Notes: generated from the sequence alone by a model not told the origin. A DNA stretch of 56,227 bases from Butyrivibrio sp. (GCA_015056655.1 SVFV01000023.1:1-56227); one strand, 5' to 3'; positions 1-9,080 are shown, numbered from the stretch's first letter. Numbers and translations: made by a program.

Positions 1-81
1 GCGTCTTTAGGCGCTGGCCGGTAACTGCCCCTTATAGGGGCGAGCAAACCACCCGTTGGACGGGTGGTTATGATTTTTGAG
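1..81 (+). ncRNA. Structured RNA-like tail, possibly IS605-type right end
   Basis: Two strong hairpins stand side by side. The first has stem 27-31 (GCCCC) with 37-41. The second has stem 47-55 (AACCACCCG) with 61-69, followed by a short T-run at 74-78. The element is cut by the window edge. From memory, this layout resembles the right end of IS200/IS605 elements in Clostridia, the part that gives the guide-like RNA of TnpB. No tnpB is visible, because it would lie to the left. A plain intrinsic terminator of an upstream gene is the main alternative. The hairpins are certain; the identity is a guess. Confidence 0.35.
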
Positions 82-140
82 TTGAGAACTTAGTAAGGCT
101 TTTGACCTGGAAGAGCTCACTTGTAATTGGGAGGTAACGT

Positions 141-860
141 ATGAGAAAAATACTAATTACAAATGATGATGGCATAATGGCAGATGGAATAGTAAGGCTG
201 GCAGAAGCTGCAAAAGAATTTGGAGAAGTATGGGTTATTGCTCCAGACAATCAGAGAAGCGCCGCTTCCCATAGCATTTCCTTAAGGCACCCCATAGATA
301 TATATCCGCATGATTTCCCAGTTGAAGGCGTTAAGGCTTTTAACTGTAGTGGAACTCCTGCGGACTGTGTAAGAGTTGGAAGTCTTAGTGTTATGGATGA
401 AAAGCCGGATGTGGTTTTATCTGGTATCAATTATGGCTATAATGTGGCGACAGATATTCAGTATTCTGCGACCGCAGGAGCTGCATTTGAGGCTGCTTTC
501 CAGGGGTACCATGCAATTGCTTTATCAGAAGGCTTTAGTGGCGATCATGAGGTCACAGACCATTATTTAAGGGATATGCTCATGGATGCCCTTGAGGTGG
601 AGCTTGAGTATGGTGAGATACTTAACATCAACTTCCCGGATTGCCCTTTATCAGACTTCAAGGGAGTAGCAAAAGGGGTTAAGGTTTCACGCAGAGCCTT
701 CTTTATAGATAGATATAAGGTCATAGAAGAGCTTGAAAATGGCGGTAAAAGATATGTGGTAGATGCAATCCACCAGGCAGAGCCAGAGGATGGTACAGAC
801 TACGGCGCAGTACTGGGCCATATGATTGCCTTTGGTAAAGTTAATAATATTGGAATCTGA
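141..860 (+). CDS. surE: 5'/3'-nucleotidase SurE
   Basis: SurE is a metal-dependent cytosolic phosphatase that removes phosphate from nucleoside 5'- and 3'-monophosphates. The 239-residue product has the usual family length. It opens with the metal-binding ITNDDG motif (Asp9 and Asp10), followed by APDNQRSAASHSIS and GINYGYN, which supply the remaining metal and phosphate ligands. The ATG follows a GGAGG site at 130-134. The gene stands alone, with a structured element upstream and a strong terminator downstream. A nucleotidase beside a nucleoside uptake and salvage unit is a sensible pairing, but the two are transcribed towards each other and not as an operon. Confidence 0.95.
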   Translation: MRKILITNDDGIMADGIVRLAEAAKEFGEVWVIAPDNQRSAASHSISLRHPIDIYPHDFPVEGVKAFNCSGTPADCVRVGSLSVMDEKPDVVLSGINYGYNVATDIQYSATAGAAFEAAFQGYHAIALSEGFSGDHEVTDHYLRDMLMDALEVELEYGEILNINFPDCPLSDFKGVAKGVKVSRRAFFIDRYKVIEELENGGKRYVVDAIHQAEPEDGTDYGAVLGHMIAFGKVNNIGI

Positions 861-887
861 TGGTTCCAGGGATCGGTGGTCCATAGA

Positions 888-926
888 AAAAAGCTCAAGT
901 GCATTTTGGCACCTGAGCTTTTTGTT
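888..926. terminator. Bidirectional terminator between surE and the esterase gene
   Basis: A 15-bp stem (888-902 with 909-923, one G-U pair) has A-runs on its left side and T-runs on its right side. It can therefore end transcription of both the plus-strand surE and the minus-strand esterase gene, whose stop is at 967. Confidence 0.85.
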
Positions 927-966
927 TTCATCCATGATGATTATTTTGATTGTTTATACATGTTGA

Positions 967-2451
967 TCATTTGGTCTGCCCTGACAGCCACTTCCACATA
1001 TTAACACCATTTTCTTCACACTCGTTGTTGAAGAAGTAAATCCATGACCAATGGCCCATGAACTGATACTCTTTCCCGTCAGCTCCCTTGTATTTACCTG
1101 ATGTGTCATGTACATCCTTAAAGATACTTGTGTGAACGTTTGCACCGATATCCTGGAGCCTCTTGATTGTGGGCTCCTCGAACTGCTTAGGATCTACAGT
1201 TGTATCATTTTCTGCATAGATAAACCAAACAGGGAGATCCTTTATAGCTTCAAGCTGCTCATCTGTGATACCAGAATTAGCATAAGCTTCGCAGATCGGG
1301 TAAGCTGCTGCGAAATAGTCAGGATAGTTCATTATCATATCCATTGTCATATAGCCACCATTTGAGCAACCACCGATGATTATTCTGTTAGCATCTATTT
1401 TATCGTGACTTGCAACATACTCGTCTATAAGAGCCTTTAAATCGTGAAGGAATATGGAATCCACACCCTTGTTGTCCATCCAGTTGCCACCTTCATCATA
1501 CTGCATCCAGAAGGTAGGACACTGAGGAGCGAGAACATAAGCGCCGCCCATTGTCTCCTGGAACTCATCGCTGTAAAGAGCAGTTACTTCATTTCCAAGC
1601 GTGTTAAGTCTGGGGTCAGCTCCGCCTTCACCTGCGCCGTGAAGCCAGATTACAAGAGGGTGCTTAGCACAGTCATCAGCTACCTCATAGGAAGCGTAGT
1701 GGATTGTGTGACCTTCAGCGCCTTCGTAAACGCCTGTCATATCTGTGTTTGCAAGCTGAGGATATACAGCGCTGTCAAAATCGATAGCTTCTGCCACGTC
1801 TAAAGCAGAGATAGCTGTGCCGGCTTCTGTTGTAATCTCTGCACCATCTTTAAGACTAACCTTTAAGTTGTAAGGGTTGCAGATAACGTTATTACCCTTG
1901 AAAAGATCGTAGCAAAAGGGTGAGCCCTCCTCAGGACTATAATTAAGTTCGATGGTTACATACTTTGATGCATCTGATTTTTCACCATTTTCATCACTTG
2001 TGTAAGCATCTACGATTCCTCTTTCTGCTTCAGCCTCGATGTGCTTGTTAGGATCCTCTTTAGAACCAGGTGTAAGAGCAGCCCAGTTGAAGCTCTCCTT
2101 TACCTCGACTACCTTATAATCATCAGCACTTACTGAATCTGCTGCTATAACATCTGAAAGCTCTACGATTGTTTTAACAACGGCAGGGCCCCAATCCTGA
2201 CCTTCGATGACAACCTTCTGACTTCCCTTTAAAGTTTCTCCCATTCCTTCGCCTCCTGAAATTTCTTCTGTACTGCTTTCTTCAGTACTAACGTCTGTCT
2301 CTTCTGTAGAATTCTCTGTTTCTGATAACCCTTCTGCAGAACTTTCTGTACTATCTTCACTTACTACTGGCGCTGCCTTTGCTCCGGCGCACCCGATCAT
2401 GCTAAATGAAAATACTGCTACCATAAGGACCGAAATAACCTTCTTTTTCAT
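967..2451 (-). CDS. Secreted lipoprotein esterase/peptidase of the alpha/beta-hydrolase fold
   Basis: The 494-residue product is a surface lipoprotein. It has a Lys-rich start, a hydrophobic stretch, and a lipobox ending at the Cys of SMIGCAG, then a Ser/Glu/Thr-rich linker. The N-terminal half has no recognised motif and may be an Ig-like domain. The C-terminal half is an alpha/beta hydrolase with the oxyanion segment WLHGAGEGGADPR, nucleophile elbow GCSNGGYM, a likely acid Asp after YAENDTT, and His in GHWSW near the end. This pattern fits the 'predicted peptidase' group (COG4099), which includes carbohydrate and feruloyl esterases. The ATG at 2451 was chosen over an upstream one because it follows GAGGT and begins the signal peptide. 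The substrate is unknown. Confidence 0.8.
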   Translation of the reverse strand: MKKKVISVLMVAVFSFSMIGCAGAKAAPVVSEDSTESSAEGLSETENSTEETDVSTEESSTEEISGGEGMGETLKGSQKVVIEGQDWGPAVVKTIVELSDVIAADSVSADDYKVVEVKESFNWAALTPGSKEDPNKHIEAEAERGIVDAYTSDENGEKSDASKYVTIELNYSPEEGSPFCYDLFKGNNVICNPYNLKVSLKDGAEITTEAGTAISALDVAEAIDFDSAVYPQLANTDMTGVYEGAEGHTIHYASYEVADDCAKHPLVIWLHGAGEGGADPRLNTLGNEVTALYSDEFQETMGGAYVLAPQCPTFWMQYDEGGNWMDNKGVDSIFLHDLKALIDEYVASHDKIDANRIIIGGCSNGGYMTMDMIMNYPDYFAAAYPICEAYANSGITDEQLEAIKDLPVWFIYAENDTTVDPKQFEEPTIKRLQDIGANVHTSIFKDVHDTSGKYKGADGKEYQFMGHWSWIYFFNNECEENGVNMWKWLSGQTK

Positions 2452-2502
2452 AAATACCTCCAAATACATATAACTTATACGGTCTTTACTTATGATAGCC
2501 AT

Positions 2503-2574
2503 AAATAAGCCCTACAAAAAGAACCAATAACTGACATTTGATGTCCTATTTTGTTCTTTTCATAGGGCTTATTT
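2503..2574. terminator. Long three-part hairpin after deoC
   Basis: Three nested complementary blocks make one 72-base stem-loop. The outer block is 2503-2513 with 2564-2574, the middle is 2516-2523 with 2553-2560, and the apex is GACAT-TTG-ATGTC at 2533-2545. It lies between the deoC stop and the esterase start on the minus strand. It probably ends or attenuates transcription of the salvage operon. Confidence 0.65.
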
Positions 2575-2641
2575 TTTACTTTGAATTACAATTTCTTACT
2601 TTTATACTTAGGAACTGTCTAATGCTCATTACTGTAAGCAA

Positions 2642-3301
2642 TTAAACAAGCTTTTCATCCTTAACAATCTTAACAACGCGGCTTGTTCCAAGTCTGTCAG
2701 CGCCAAGCTCCATGAACTTTTCTGCGTCTGCGATGCTTCCGATTCCGCCAGCAGCCTTCATCTTTACGTCAGGACCAACGTGCTTAGCGAAAAGCTCGAT
2801 GTCAGCAAATGTAGCACCTGCTGTTGAGAAGCCTGTAGAAGTCTTGATGTAATCAGCCTTAGCTTCTGTAACAAGCTCACACATCTTGATCTTTTCTTCG
2901 TCTGTAAGAAGGCAGGTCTCGATGATAACCTTGAGGATGTTCTTTCCGCAAGCAGCCTTGATTTCCTTAATCTCATTGAGAACATAGTCATAGTTCTTAG
3001 CCTTGAGCTCACCGATGTTGATAACCATATCAATCTCGTCAGCGCCGTTTGCAAGGGCATCCTTTGTCTCGAATACCTTTGTGGCTGTTGTCATGTTTCC
3101 GTTAGGGAAACCAATAACTGTGCAAAGCTGAACCTTATCACCAACATACTCCTTAGCACGAGCAATGTAGCAGGGAGGAATGCAGATAGATGCTGTATTG
3201 TACTTGATGGCATCATCGGCGATCTCTTTGATCTGATCCCATGTAGCTTCCTGCTTAAGTAATGTGTGATCACAGTGGTTTAAAATTGTCTTAATATCCA
3301 T
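2642..3301 (-). CDS. deoC: Deoxyribose-phosphate aldolase
   Basis: DeoC cleaves 2-deoxyribose 5-phosphate to glyceraldehyde 3-phosphate and acetaldehyde, the last step of deoxynucleoside catabolism. At 219 residues it matches the short bacterial class. The Schiff-base lysine is visible as Lys153 in YIKTSTGF, the second active-site lysine as Lys182 in MKAAGGI, and the phosphate-binding glycines follow it. The ATG is preceded by AGAAGG. It is the last gene of the uptake and salvage operon, 50 bases after cytidine deaminase, so imported deoxynucleosides can feed central carbon metabolism. Confidence 0.97.
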   Translation of the reverse strand: MDIKTILNHCDHTLLKQEATWDQIKEIADDAIKYNTASICIPPCYIARAKEYVGDKVQLCTVIGFPNGNMTTATKVFETKDALANGADEIDMVINIGELKAKNYDYVLNEIKEIKAACGKNILKVIIETCLLTDEEKIKMCELVTEAKADYIKTSTGFSTAGATFADIELFAKHVGPDVKMKAAGGIGSIADAEKFMELGADRLGTSRVVKIVKDEKLV

Positions 3302-3351
3302 TTCATTTCCTTCTTTCTTAAAACTGCAAAACCCTCATTAGATGCGGCTAC

Positions 3352-3786
3352 TTACTTGTAGTCGTGTAAAAAAGCCATGCTCTTGGGGCCAAAGCCAAGA
3401 GGCAGAAGCTCTGATAATTTGAATGTCTTGTAATCAGAGGGAACATCAGTGCCCAGGACTACATCAAAGGTGTCGGCATCTACAAACTCATTGAGAACCT
3501 GTCTGCAAACACCGCAGGGAGCGCAGAGTGAAAGCTTATCCGCATTGTCAGGTCCGCCAACTATAGCTATTGCTTTGAATTCGCGTTCGCCCTCGCTTAC
3601 TGCCTTAAAAACAGCAGTTCTTTCTGCGCAGTTGGTAGGTGTGTAGGCTGCGTTTTCAATATTGCAGCCAAGATACACCTTATCGTCTTTTGTTAAGAGC
3701 GCAGCCCCTACAGTGTGGTGAGAGTAGGGGGCATAAGCCATTTTTCTGGCTTCAAGCGCCTTAGCAACTAATTCTTCATTTGTCAT
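3352..3786 (-). CDS. cdd: Cytidine deaminase
   Basis: This enzyme hydrolyses cytidine and deoxycytidine to uridine and deoxyuridine. The 144-residue product has the homotetrameric single-domain length. Zinc ligand Cys53 and catalytic Glu55 lie in NCAERTA, and the other zinc ligands Cys91 and Cys94 in PCGVCRQVL. Substrate contacts appear in GCNIENAAYTPT. The gene starts six bases after the second permease stop, so translation of the two is probably coupled. Its place between the transporter and deoC is the main reason to call the transporter nucleoside-specific. Confidence 0.97.
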   Translation of the reverse strand: MTNEELVAKALEARKMAYAPYSHHTVGAALLTKDDKVYLGCNIENAAYTPTNCAERTAVFKAVSEGEREFKAIAIVGGPDNADKLSLCAPCGVCRQVLNEFVDADTFDVVLGTDVPSDYKTFKLSELLPLGFGPKSMAFLHDYK

Positions 3787-3792
3787 ATAAAA

Positions 3793-4737
3793 TTACCTCT
3801 GCCCCTTATCGTACGGGATACCCTCGGCCTTAGGAGCGCGGGAGTTCTTGGATGTGAATGCAAGAACAAGGAGAGATATTACATAAGGCATGATGTTGTA
3901 AACGGTACCTGAGATCGGAAGTGCATGAAGGAATCCGATACCCATGTAAACATTTGACAAGGATCTGAATACTGCGAAAAGTATTGCAGACCATGCAATT
4001 CTCTCGGGCTTCCACTGACCAAAGATCATAACAGCCAGTGACAGGAAGCCTGCGCCTGCTACACCGTAATCGAAGTGCCATGTTGAGTTGGCAGCTGCGA
4101 TATAGATGATTCCACCAATACCTGCAAGGAATCCTGAAATAAGGACACCTGCATATCTCATAGCGTAAACGCTGATACCTACTGACTCAGCAGCCTGAGG
4201 ATGCTCACCACAGGAGCGGAGACGAAGTGCGAACTTTGTTTTGTAGAAAACGATGATCGCTACAACAAGGAGTATAACAGCAACTACGATGAACCAGCTA
4301 AGCTGAATGCCAAATGCATCAAATACAAATGCATCATGACCACGGATGTAGTCGAGCTTTGCTGAGAAGTCAGTTCCGTTAGAACGGGCTGTGTTAAATG
4401 CCTTGATGATAACTGTTGCAGCAGCTGTTGCAAGCATGTTGAGCGCTGTACCGATAAGTGTCTGGTCTGCGTTGAAGTTGATACATGCAACTGCGATGAG
4501 GAGTGAAGCAAGCATTCCACAAACAGCAGCAGCTACAAGTGTAAGTATAATGATAGTTCCTTTTGAAGCTGTCTCAGGGAGAAGAACCATTACCATGGCA
4601 CCAGCCATAGCTCCGAATACCATGATTCCTTCAAGTCCCAGGTTGATGATACCGCTTCGCTCTGAGAACATACCGCCAAGTGCAACAAGGATCAATACGG
4701 CGGAGAAAATAAGTGTGTACTGAATAAGTAATCCCAT
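3793..4737 (-). CDS. Nucleoside-type ABC transporter permease (NupQ/YufQ-like)
   Basis: The 314-residue polytopic membrane protein has eight or more hydrophobic segments. It carries the family stretches GMFSERSGIINLGLEGIM near the N-terminus and LRSCGEHPQAAESVGI, the latter being the cytosolic loop that contacts the ATPase. It forms the second half of the membrane channel with the upstream permease. A GTG at 4743 overlaps the previous stop, but the ATG at 4737 lies seven bases from GGAGG and is preferred. The family includes permeases for guanosine, other nucleosides and some vitamins. Confidence 0.88.
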   Translation of the reverse strand: MGLLIQYTLIFSAVLILVALGGMFSERSGIINLGLEGIMVFGAMAGAMVMVLLPETASKGTIIILTLVAAAVCGMLASLLIAVACINFNADQTLIGTALNMLATAAATVIIKAFNTARSNGTDFSAKLDYIRGHDAFVFDAFGIQLSWFIVVAVILLVVAIIVFYKTKFALRLRSCGEHPQAAESVGISVYAMRYAGVLISGFLAGIGGIIYIAAANSTWHFDYGVAGAGFLSLAVMIFGQWKPERIAWSAILFAVFRSLSNVYMGIGFLHALPISGTVYNIMPYVISLLVLAFTSKNSRAPKAEGIPYDKGQR

Positions 4738-4739
4738 AC

Positions 4740-5891
4740 TCACACCTCCTTCTTGTCAGCCGCATTGCCAGCTGTCTTATTTTCAGGCTCGGCATTGGCA
4801 TTTGTTTTTACCTTGCCAGGTCTGTTGATTATTGTCTTGAAGAACAGTACAAATCCGCACAGGTAGATGATGATAGCGATCATAAGATCAGCAACCTGAG
4901 GATTGTAGTAGTTTGTGTTGAGGTACTGACCACCAAGGGTTATGTACTCTACGAAAATTCCAGCAAAGATTGCTCCGATAGGATGAAGACCACCAAGGAA
5001 CGCAACAGCGATTCCAGAGAAGCCCATGCCAGGAACAGAAGATGCGATCTTGTAGTGCTCAATACCTGTAAGGTAGTAGAAGCTTGCTGCAAGACCTGCG
5101 ATAGCACCGGAAATAACAAGGCTTAAGATGATGTTTCTCTTAGCGTTCATTCCGGCATATTTTGCTGCATCCTTGCTGTGACCAGTAGCTTTGAGCTCGT
5201 ATCCAAATACTGTCTTGTTAAGGACGAAGAGAATAGCGATTGCAAGTACTACTGTAAGCGGAACAGCGATGGTCATGTACTGGTTGTTTCCAAACAGTCC
5301 AGATAAAAATCCAGGAAGAAGACCACCCTTATTCTTTGCCACAAGGTCGTAGGTCTCAGACTTTGTGGTGTTCATAACTGTTTTGTTACCAAGAATGATG
5401 TTGCACAGGTAAAGGCTTATCCAGTTAAGCATGATACCTGCGATAACTTCATTTACGTTGCAGTAAGCTTTGAAGAATCCACAGATAGCTCCCCAGAGAG
5501 CGCCTGCAAGGATAGCTGCAAGTACACAGAAAAACCAGTTCCACTGAAGGGCGATTGCTGTGTAAAGACTAGCTATAATACCTACTGTATACTGACCTGC
5601 GCATCCGATATTGAAAAGACCTGTCTTAAATGCAAACAGGATTGCCTCGGAGCAGAGGATAAGCGGAACGGCTTTTACAAGAGTCGAACCAAGATAATAC
5701 ATAAGATTTGTGGGATTGTTCGAATACTTGAAGAAGTTCCTCAAGATTGCAAACATACCCTCGGCTGCGTGCTCGGGATTCATCGCTAAAAGGATAAAGA
5801 ATCCAATGATGATACCCAGGATAGCGCAGAGAACGGAAGCCAATAATGTCTGGAATCCGGGTTTCCTAAGTAAGCTTTTCTTTTCTTCCAC
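4740..5891 (-). CDS. Nucleoside-type ABC transporter permease (NupP/YufP-like)
   Basis: The 383-residue integral membrane protein is longer than its partner, as usual for this pair. A first membrane segment follows a short basic N-terminus. Recognisable stretches are FKTGLFNIGCAGQ, FFKAYCNVNEVIAGIMLNWI and LKATGHSKDAAKYAGMN, the last being the ATPase-coupling loop. The C-terminal tail is charged and rich in Ala, Asn and Glu. The start is GTG at 5891, eight bases after GGAGG. It lies three bases from the ATPase stop and overlaps the next permease region, so the three genes are one transcript. Confidence 0.88.
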   Translation of the reverse strand: MEEKKSLLRKPGFQTLLASVLCAILGIIIGFFILLAMNPEHAAEGMFAILRNFFKYSNNPTNLMYYLGSTLVKAVPLILCSEAILFAFKTGLFNIGCAGQYTVGIIASLYTAIALQWNWFFCVLAAILAGALWGAICGFFKAYCNVNEVIAGIMLNWISLYLCNIILGNKTVMNTTKSETYDLVAKNKGGLLPGFLSGLFGNNQYMTIAVPLTVVLAIAILFVLNKTVFGYELKATGHSKDAAKYAGMNAKRNIILSLVISGAIAGLAASFYYLTGIEHYKIASSVPGMGFSGIAVAFLGGLHPIGAIFAGIFVEYITLGGQYLNTNYYNPQVADLMIAIIIYLCGFVLFFKTIINRPGKVKTNANAEPENKTAGNAADKKEV

Positions 5892-5894
5892 GAC

Positions 5895-7430
5895 TTATGC
5901 CTCCTTTCTTTCGTCGCGCTTTGCGCCGGACATATAAAGTCCAAGTTCCTGAAGTGTTGTGGTCTTGGGATCAACCTCACCCACGATCTCACCTTCATAC
6001 ATAACAAGAATTCTGTCTGAGAGGTTCATAACCTCATCGAGCTCTAATGAAACAAGGAGGATAGCCTTTCCTGCATCTCTTTCAGCTACGATTGCTTCGT
6101 GGATATTCTCGATAGCACCTACGTCAAGACCTCTGGTGGGCTGAACTGCTATGAGAAGCTCATGATTTCTATCCATCTCTCTTGCAACGATAGCCTTCTG
6201 CTGGTTACCACCAGACATTGCTCTTACAATTGTTGTTGCGCCCTGACCGGAACGAACATCGAACTGTTTTGTGAGCTTATCTGAATAGGTTCTCATATCC
6301 TTTTTCTTCAGGATACCGTTATTTGAGAAAGCAGGCTCAAAATATCTCTGAAGGATCATGTTCTCTTCAAGAGTGTAATCAAGAACAAGACCATGCTTAT
6401 GTCTATCCTCAGGAATATGGCTCATTCCATGAGTGTTCTTGTAGCGGATTGACTTATTTGTGATATCTTCGCCGCAAAGAGTGATCTTTCCGCTCTGGAT
6501 ATCATCAAGACCAGTGAGTGCACCAACGAACTCAGTCTGACCATTTCCATCGATACCGGCGATACATACGATTTCACCAGCGCGAACGTTGAAGGAAACA
6601 TTGTGAACTGAATCCTTGTCGTGGAGCTTACTCTTTACGCAGACATTCTCAACCTTAAGAACCTCAGCCTTAGGTTCAGCGGGAGTCTTGTCTACTGCAA
6701 ATTTAACGTTACGACCAACCATCATGGAGGATAACTCTTCCTTGGTTGTATTCTTTACGTCAACAGTTCCGATGTATTTACCCTTTCTAAGGATAGAGCA
6801 TCTGTCAGCAACTGCCATAATCTCATTAAGCTTGTGGGTAATGAAAAGAATTGATTTACCTTCAGCAGCCAGATCCTTCATGATCTTCATGAGTTCATCG
6901 ATCTCCTGAGGAGTAAGAACAGCTGTGGGCTCATCAAAGATAAGGATTTCATTATCTCTGTAAAGCATCTTAAGAATCTCTACACGCTGCTGCATTCCAA
7001 CAGTGATATCCTCGATGAGAGCATCAGGATCTACCTTAAGGTTATATTTGGTAGAAAGATCAAGAACTTTCTTTCTGGCCTCTGCTTTTGTCAGAAAACC
7101 AAATTTACTGGGCTCGGATCCCAGAATGATATTGTCAAGTACGGAAAAGATATCAACAAGCATAAAGTGCTGATGAACCATTCCTATTCCTAAAGCTGTG
7201 GCGTCATTAGGATTGGAAATCTTAACTTCCTTGCCATCTTTTTTAATAACACCTTTCTCTGGAGTGTAGTGTCCAAAAAGTACGCTCATAAGAGTGGACT
7301 TACCTGCACCGTTTTCTCCGAGTAGTGCGTGGATTTCGCCGCGCTTAAGCTGCAAAGTGATATCATCATTTGCAATTATGCCCGGGAATTCCTTAGTGAT
7401 ATGCAACATCTCAATTACATAATCTTCCAT
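5895..7430 (-). CDS. Nucleoside-type ABC transporter ATPase (NupO/YufO-like)
   Basis: The 511-residue protein has two ABC domains in one chain. The first has Walker A GENGAGKST (Lys44), the diverged signature TVGMQQRVEIL and Walker B LIFDEPTAVLTP. The second has a degenerate Walker A (GIDGNGQTEF), an intact MSGGNQQK signature and AVQPTRGLD, where Gln replaces the catalytic Glu. That asymmetry is normal for sugar and nucleoside importers of this class, so only one site is likely to be fully active. It starts at an ATG after AAAGGTG. It lies behind an internal terminator that separates it from the binding-protein gene. Confidence 0.93.
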   Translation of the reverse strand: MEDYVIEMLHITKEFPGIIANDDITLQLKRGEIHALLGENGAGKSTLMSVLFGHYTPEKGVIKKDGKEVKISNPNDATALGIGMVHQHFMLVDIFSVLDNIILGSEPSKFGFLTKAEARKKVLDLSTKYNLKVDPDALIEDITVGMQQRVEILKMLYRDNEILIFDEPTAVLTPQEIDELMKIMKDLAAEGKSILFITHKLNEIMAVADRCSILRKGKYIGTVDVKNTTKEELSSMMVGRNVKFAVDKTPAEPKAEVLKVENVCVKSKLHDKDSVHNVSFNVRAGEIVCIAGIDGNGQTEFVGALTGLDDIQSGKITLCGEDITNKSIRYKNTHGMSHIPEDRHKHGLVLDYTLEENMILQRYFEPAFSNNGILKKKDMRTYSDKLTKQFDVRSGQGATTIVRAMSGGNQQKAIVAREMDRNHELLIAVQPTRGLDVGAIENIHEAIVAERDAGKAILLVSLELDEVMNLSDRILVMYEGEIVGEVDPKTTTLQELGLYMSGAKRDERKEA

Positions 7431-7542
7431 AGTGGCACACCTTTCTAAATATTAGTATATACAGAGAATATTTTAACATATTTTAAGGTAGTGGAGTAGC
7501 TTTATAGATGGGAATTTATGTATGAAGGATATAGAAAAATGC

Positions 7543-7577
7543 AATAAAAAAGGCTGGCGCATACGCGTCAGCCTTTA
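7543..7577 (-). terminator. Internal terminator after the binding-protein gene
   Basis: On the minus strand the stem AAAGGCTGACGC pairs with its complement and is followed by TTTTTTATT. It sits between the binding lipoprotein and the ATPase gene. Partial read-through would give excess binding protein over membrane components, a common arrangement in ABC operons. Confidence 0.85.
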
Positions 7578-7594
7578 GTCGGTTATATCAAAAA

Positions 7595-8839
7595 TTAGTG
7601 AATGTTATCAAACTCAGTAACCTTGATGTCTGTTGCAGGCATAGCCTCGATGTCGCTAGATACTGTAACGTCGCCGGCATACATAGAAGCAACAAGTGCC
7701 TTGTAATCATCAACTGTGAAGTTTGTCATTGACCATGTCTCTGTAGGAAGCTGTACATAGTTAAGAGTAACATCATCACCAGATACAAGACCAAGGTTCT
7801 CGATCTTTCCAGAATGATCAGCCCACTTGCCATCGAAGAGGTCTGTAAGTGTTGAGTTAACTGTTGCAGCAAGACCCTTCATAGCAGATGTAACGCAAAC
7901 GCCATCGCCATAGAGGCCATCGATTGTGCCAGACTGGTCAACGTCTACACCAACAACCTTGCCGCCTACCTTCTTAGCAGCCTCACCAGCTGAGTTGAAG
8001 ATACCGCCGCCGCAAGCGAATACGATCTCTGTGCCGCCTTGATACCATGTATCCATAACAGCTGTGATAGACTCGTCACCGTAGAAGATACCGCCGTATA
8101 CGTAGTTAACTTCTACTTCAGACTCAACGCCGTCTGCCTTAGCAGCGTCGTTAGCACCCTGAACGAAACCATAACCATAACGGATAACTGCAGGAACTGC
8201 CATACCGCCAAGGAAGCCAAGCTTCTTGTAGCCTTCCTTAACTACAGCATAACCAGCCATGTAACCAGCAAGCTCTTCCTGGTATGTGAATGAGCATACG
8301 TTTGCAGGAAGTGTTGTAAGACCAGCGCTTTCGAAGTCACCCTGTGAGCAGTCAAGAGCGATGATTGTAACATCGGGGTTTGCATCTGCTACAGTAGCGA
8401 TCATTGAAGCGAAAAGGTAACCAGGAACTACGATTACGTTGTAACCATCAGCTACAGCGTTGTTGAAAGCTGCTACACGAGCCTCATCAGAATCCTCTGT
8501 GGGCTTGTAGTACTGATAGTCAACACCCTTAGCCTCAGCGAAAGCCTTAGAAGCCTCGTATGTTGTCTGGTTGAAGGACATATCTGTGATATCTCCTGAG
8601 TCTGTGATCATTGCGATCTTCTTGTCTGCAGCGTCTGTAGGAGCTGCCTCTGTTGTCTCTTCTGTTGAAGCCTCTTCTGTAGCTTCTTCTGTAGCTTCTT
8701 CTGTTGTCTCCTCTGTAGAAGCCTCTACAGTTGCCTCTGTTGATTCAGCTGTGTCGGATGAAGGTGTTGAAGAACCACCACAAGCAACAAGGCTGAATGT
8801 GAGTGATGCTGTGAGCATCATAGCCAGTAACTTTTTCAT
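7595..8839 (-). CDS. BMP-family nucleoside-binding lipoprotein
   Basis: The 414-residue lipoprotein is probably the extracellular substrate receptor for the ABC transporter downstream. The signal peptide ends in a lipobox (SLVACGGSS). A Glu/Thr/Ser-rich spacer with repeated TEEA and STEET units covers about residues 28-70 and probably spans the cell wall. The mature domain begins at KIAMITDSGDITDMSFNQ, the hallmark of the BMP/Med/PnrA family, with DVDQSG near the middle of the second lobe. The family binds purine nucleosides in several species and riboflavin in some spirochaetes. The neighbouring cdd and deoC favour nucleosides. The ATG follows GGGAGAAA. Confidence 0.9.
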   Translation of the reverse strand: MKKLLAMMLTASLTFSLVACGGSSTPSSDTAESTEATVEASTEETTEEATEEATEEASTEETTEAAPTDAADKKIAMITDSGDITDMSFNQTTYEASKAFAEAKGVDYQYYKPTEDSDEARVAAFNNAVADGYNVIVVPGYLFASMIATVADANPDVTIIALDCSQGDFESAGLTTLPANVCSFTYQEELAGYMAGYAVVKEGYKKLGFLGGMAVPAVIRYGYGFVQGANDAAKADGVESEVEVNYVYGGIFYGDESITAVMDTWYQGGTEIVFACGGGIFNSAGEAAKKVGGKVVGVDVDQSGTIDGLYGDGVCVTSAMKGLAATVNSTLTDLFDGKWADHSGKIENLGLVSGDDVTLNYVQLPTETWSMTNFTVDDYKALVASMYAGDVTVSSDIEAMPATDIKVTEFDNIH

Positions 8840-8880
8840 AATGCTTTTTCTCCCTTTCTTTAAAAGCTATTATTAGTTTT

Positions 8881-8901
8881 GTCACGTTTAAACAACGCGA
8901 C
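8881..8901. promoter_or_regulatory. Candidate operator at the nucleoside operon start site
   Basis: This is an imperfect palindrome: GTC and CG near each end surround GTTTAAAC. It lies just downstream of the predicted transcription start on the minus strand, where a LacI-type repressor would block transcription. No regulator gene is next to it. Confidence 0.35.
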
Positions 8902-8911
8902 TTCATAGATG

Positions 8912-8940
8912 ATTATAATCATATGTATAAAATTTCACAA
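8912..8940 (-). promoter_or_regulatory. Sigma-A promoter for the nucleoside operon
   Basis: On the minus strand, -35 TTGTGA (8935-8940) and -10 TATAAT (8912-8917) are separated by exactly 17 bases. Transcription would start near 8905, about 65 bases before the lipoprotein start. Confidence 0.75.
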
Positions 8941-9080
8941 GTATTAACGATTTATCGTGTTATCTAATACACACAATCGACAATCTTTCTTAATTAATGG
9001 CTTCTACTCTAGTAAGAGATCCTATTTTGCGATACAATACAGGGAAGCACAGATTCTTCTATAAAGATGAGGAGGGCATC

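Noticed and set aside
102..129. Promoter TTGACC-N16-TAATTG before surE
   Set aside because: The -10 box runs into the ribosome site, so the transcript would lack it.
8571..8876. Ser/Val-rich open frame on the plus strand opposite the binding lipoprotein
   Set aside because: It is the mirror of the Glu/Thr-rich linker codons. It has no ribosome site, and the minus-strand gene is clearly real.
8841..8911. Purine or other riboswitch in the leader of the nucleoside operon
   Set aside because: The leader is only about 65 bases and shows no purine aptamer core or terminator/antiterminator pair.
8997..9080. N-terminal extension of glycogen phosphorylase from a TTG start
   Set aside because: The 28 extra residues are not family-like, and GGAGG sits directly before the ATG at 9081.
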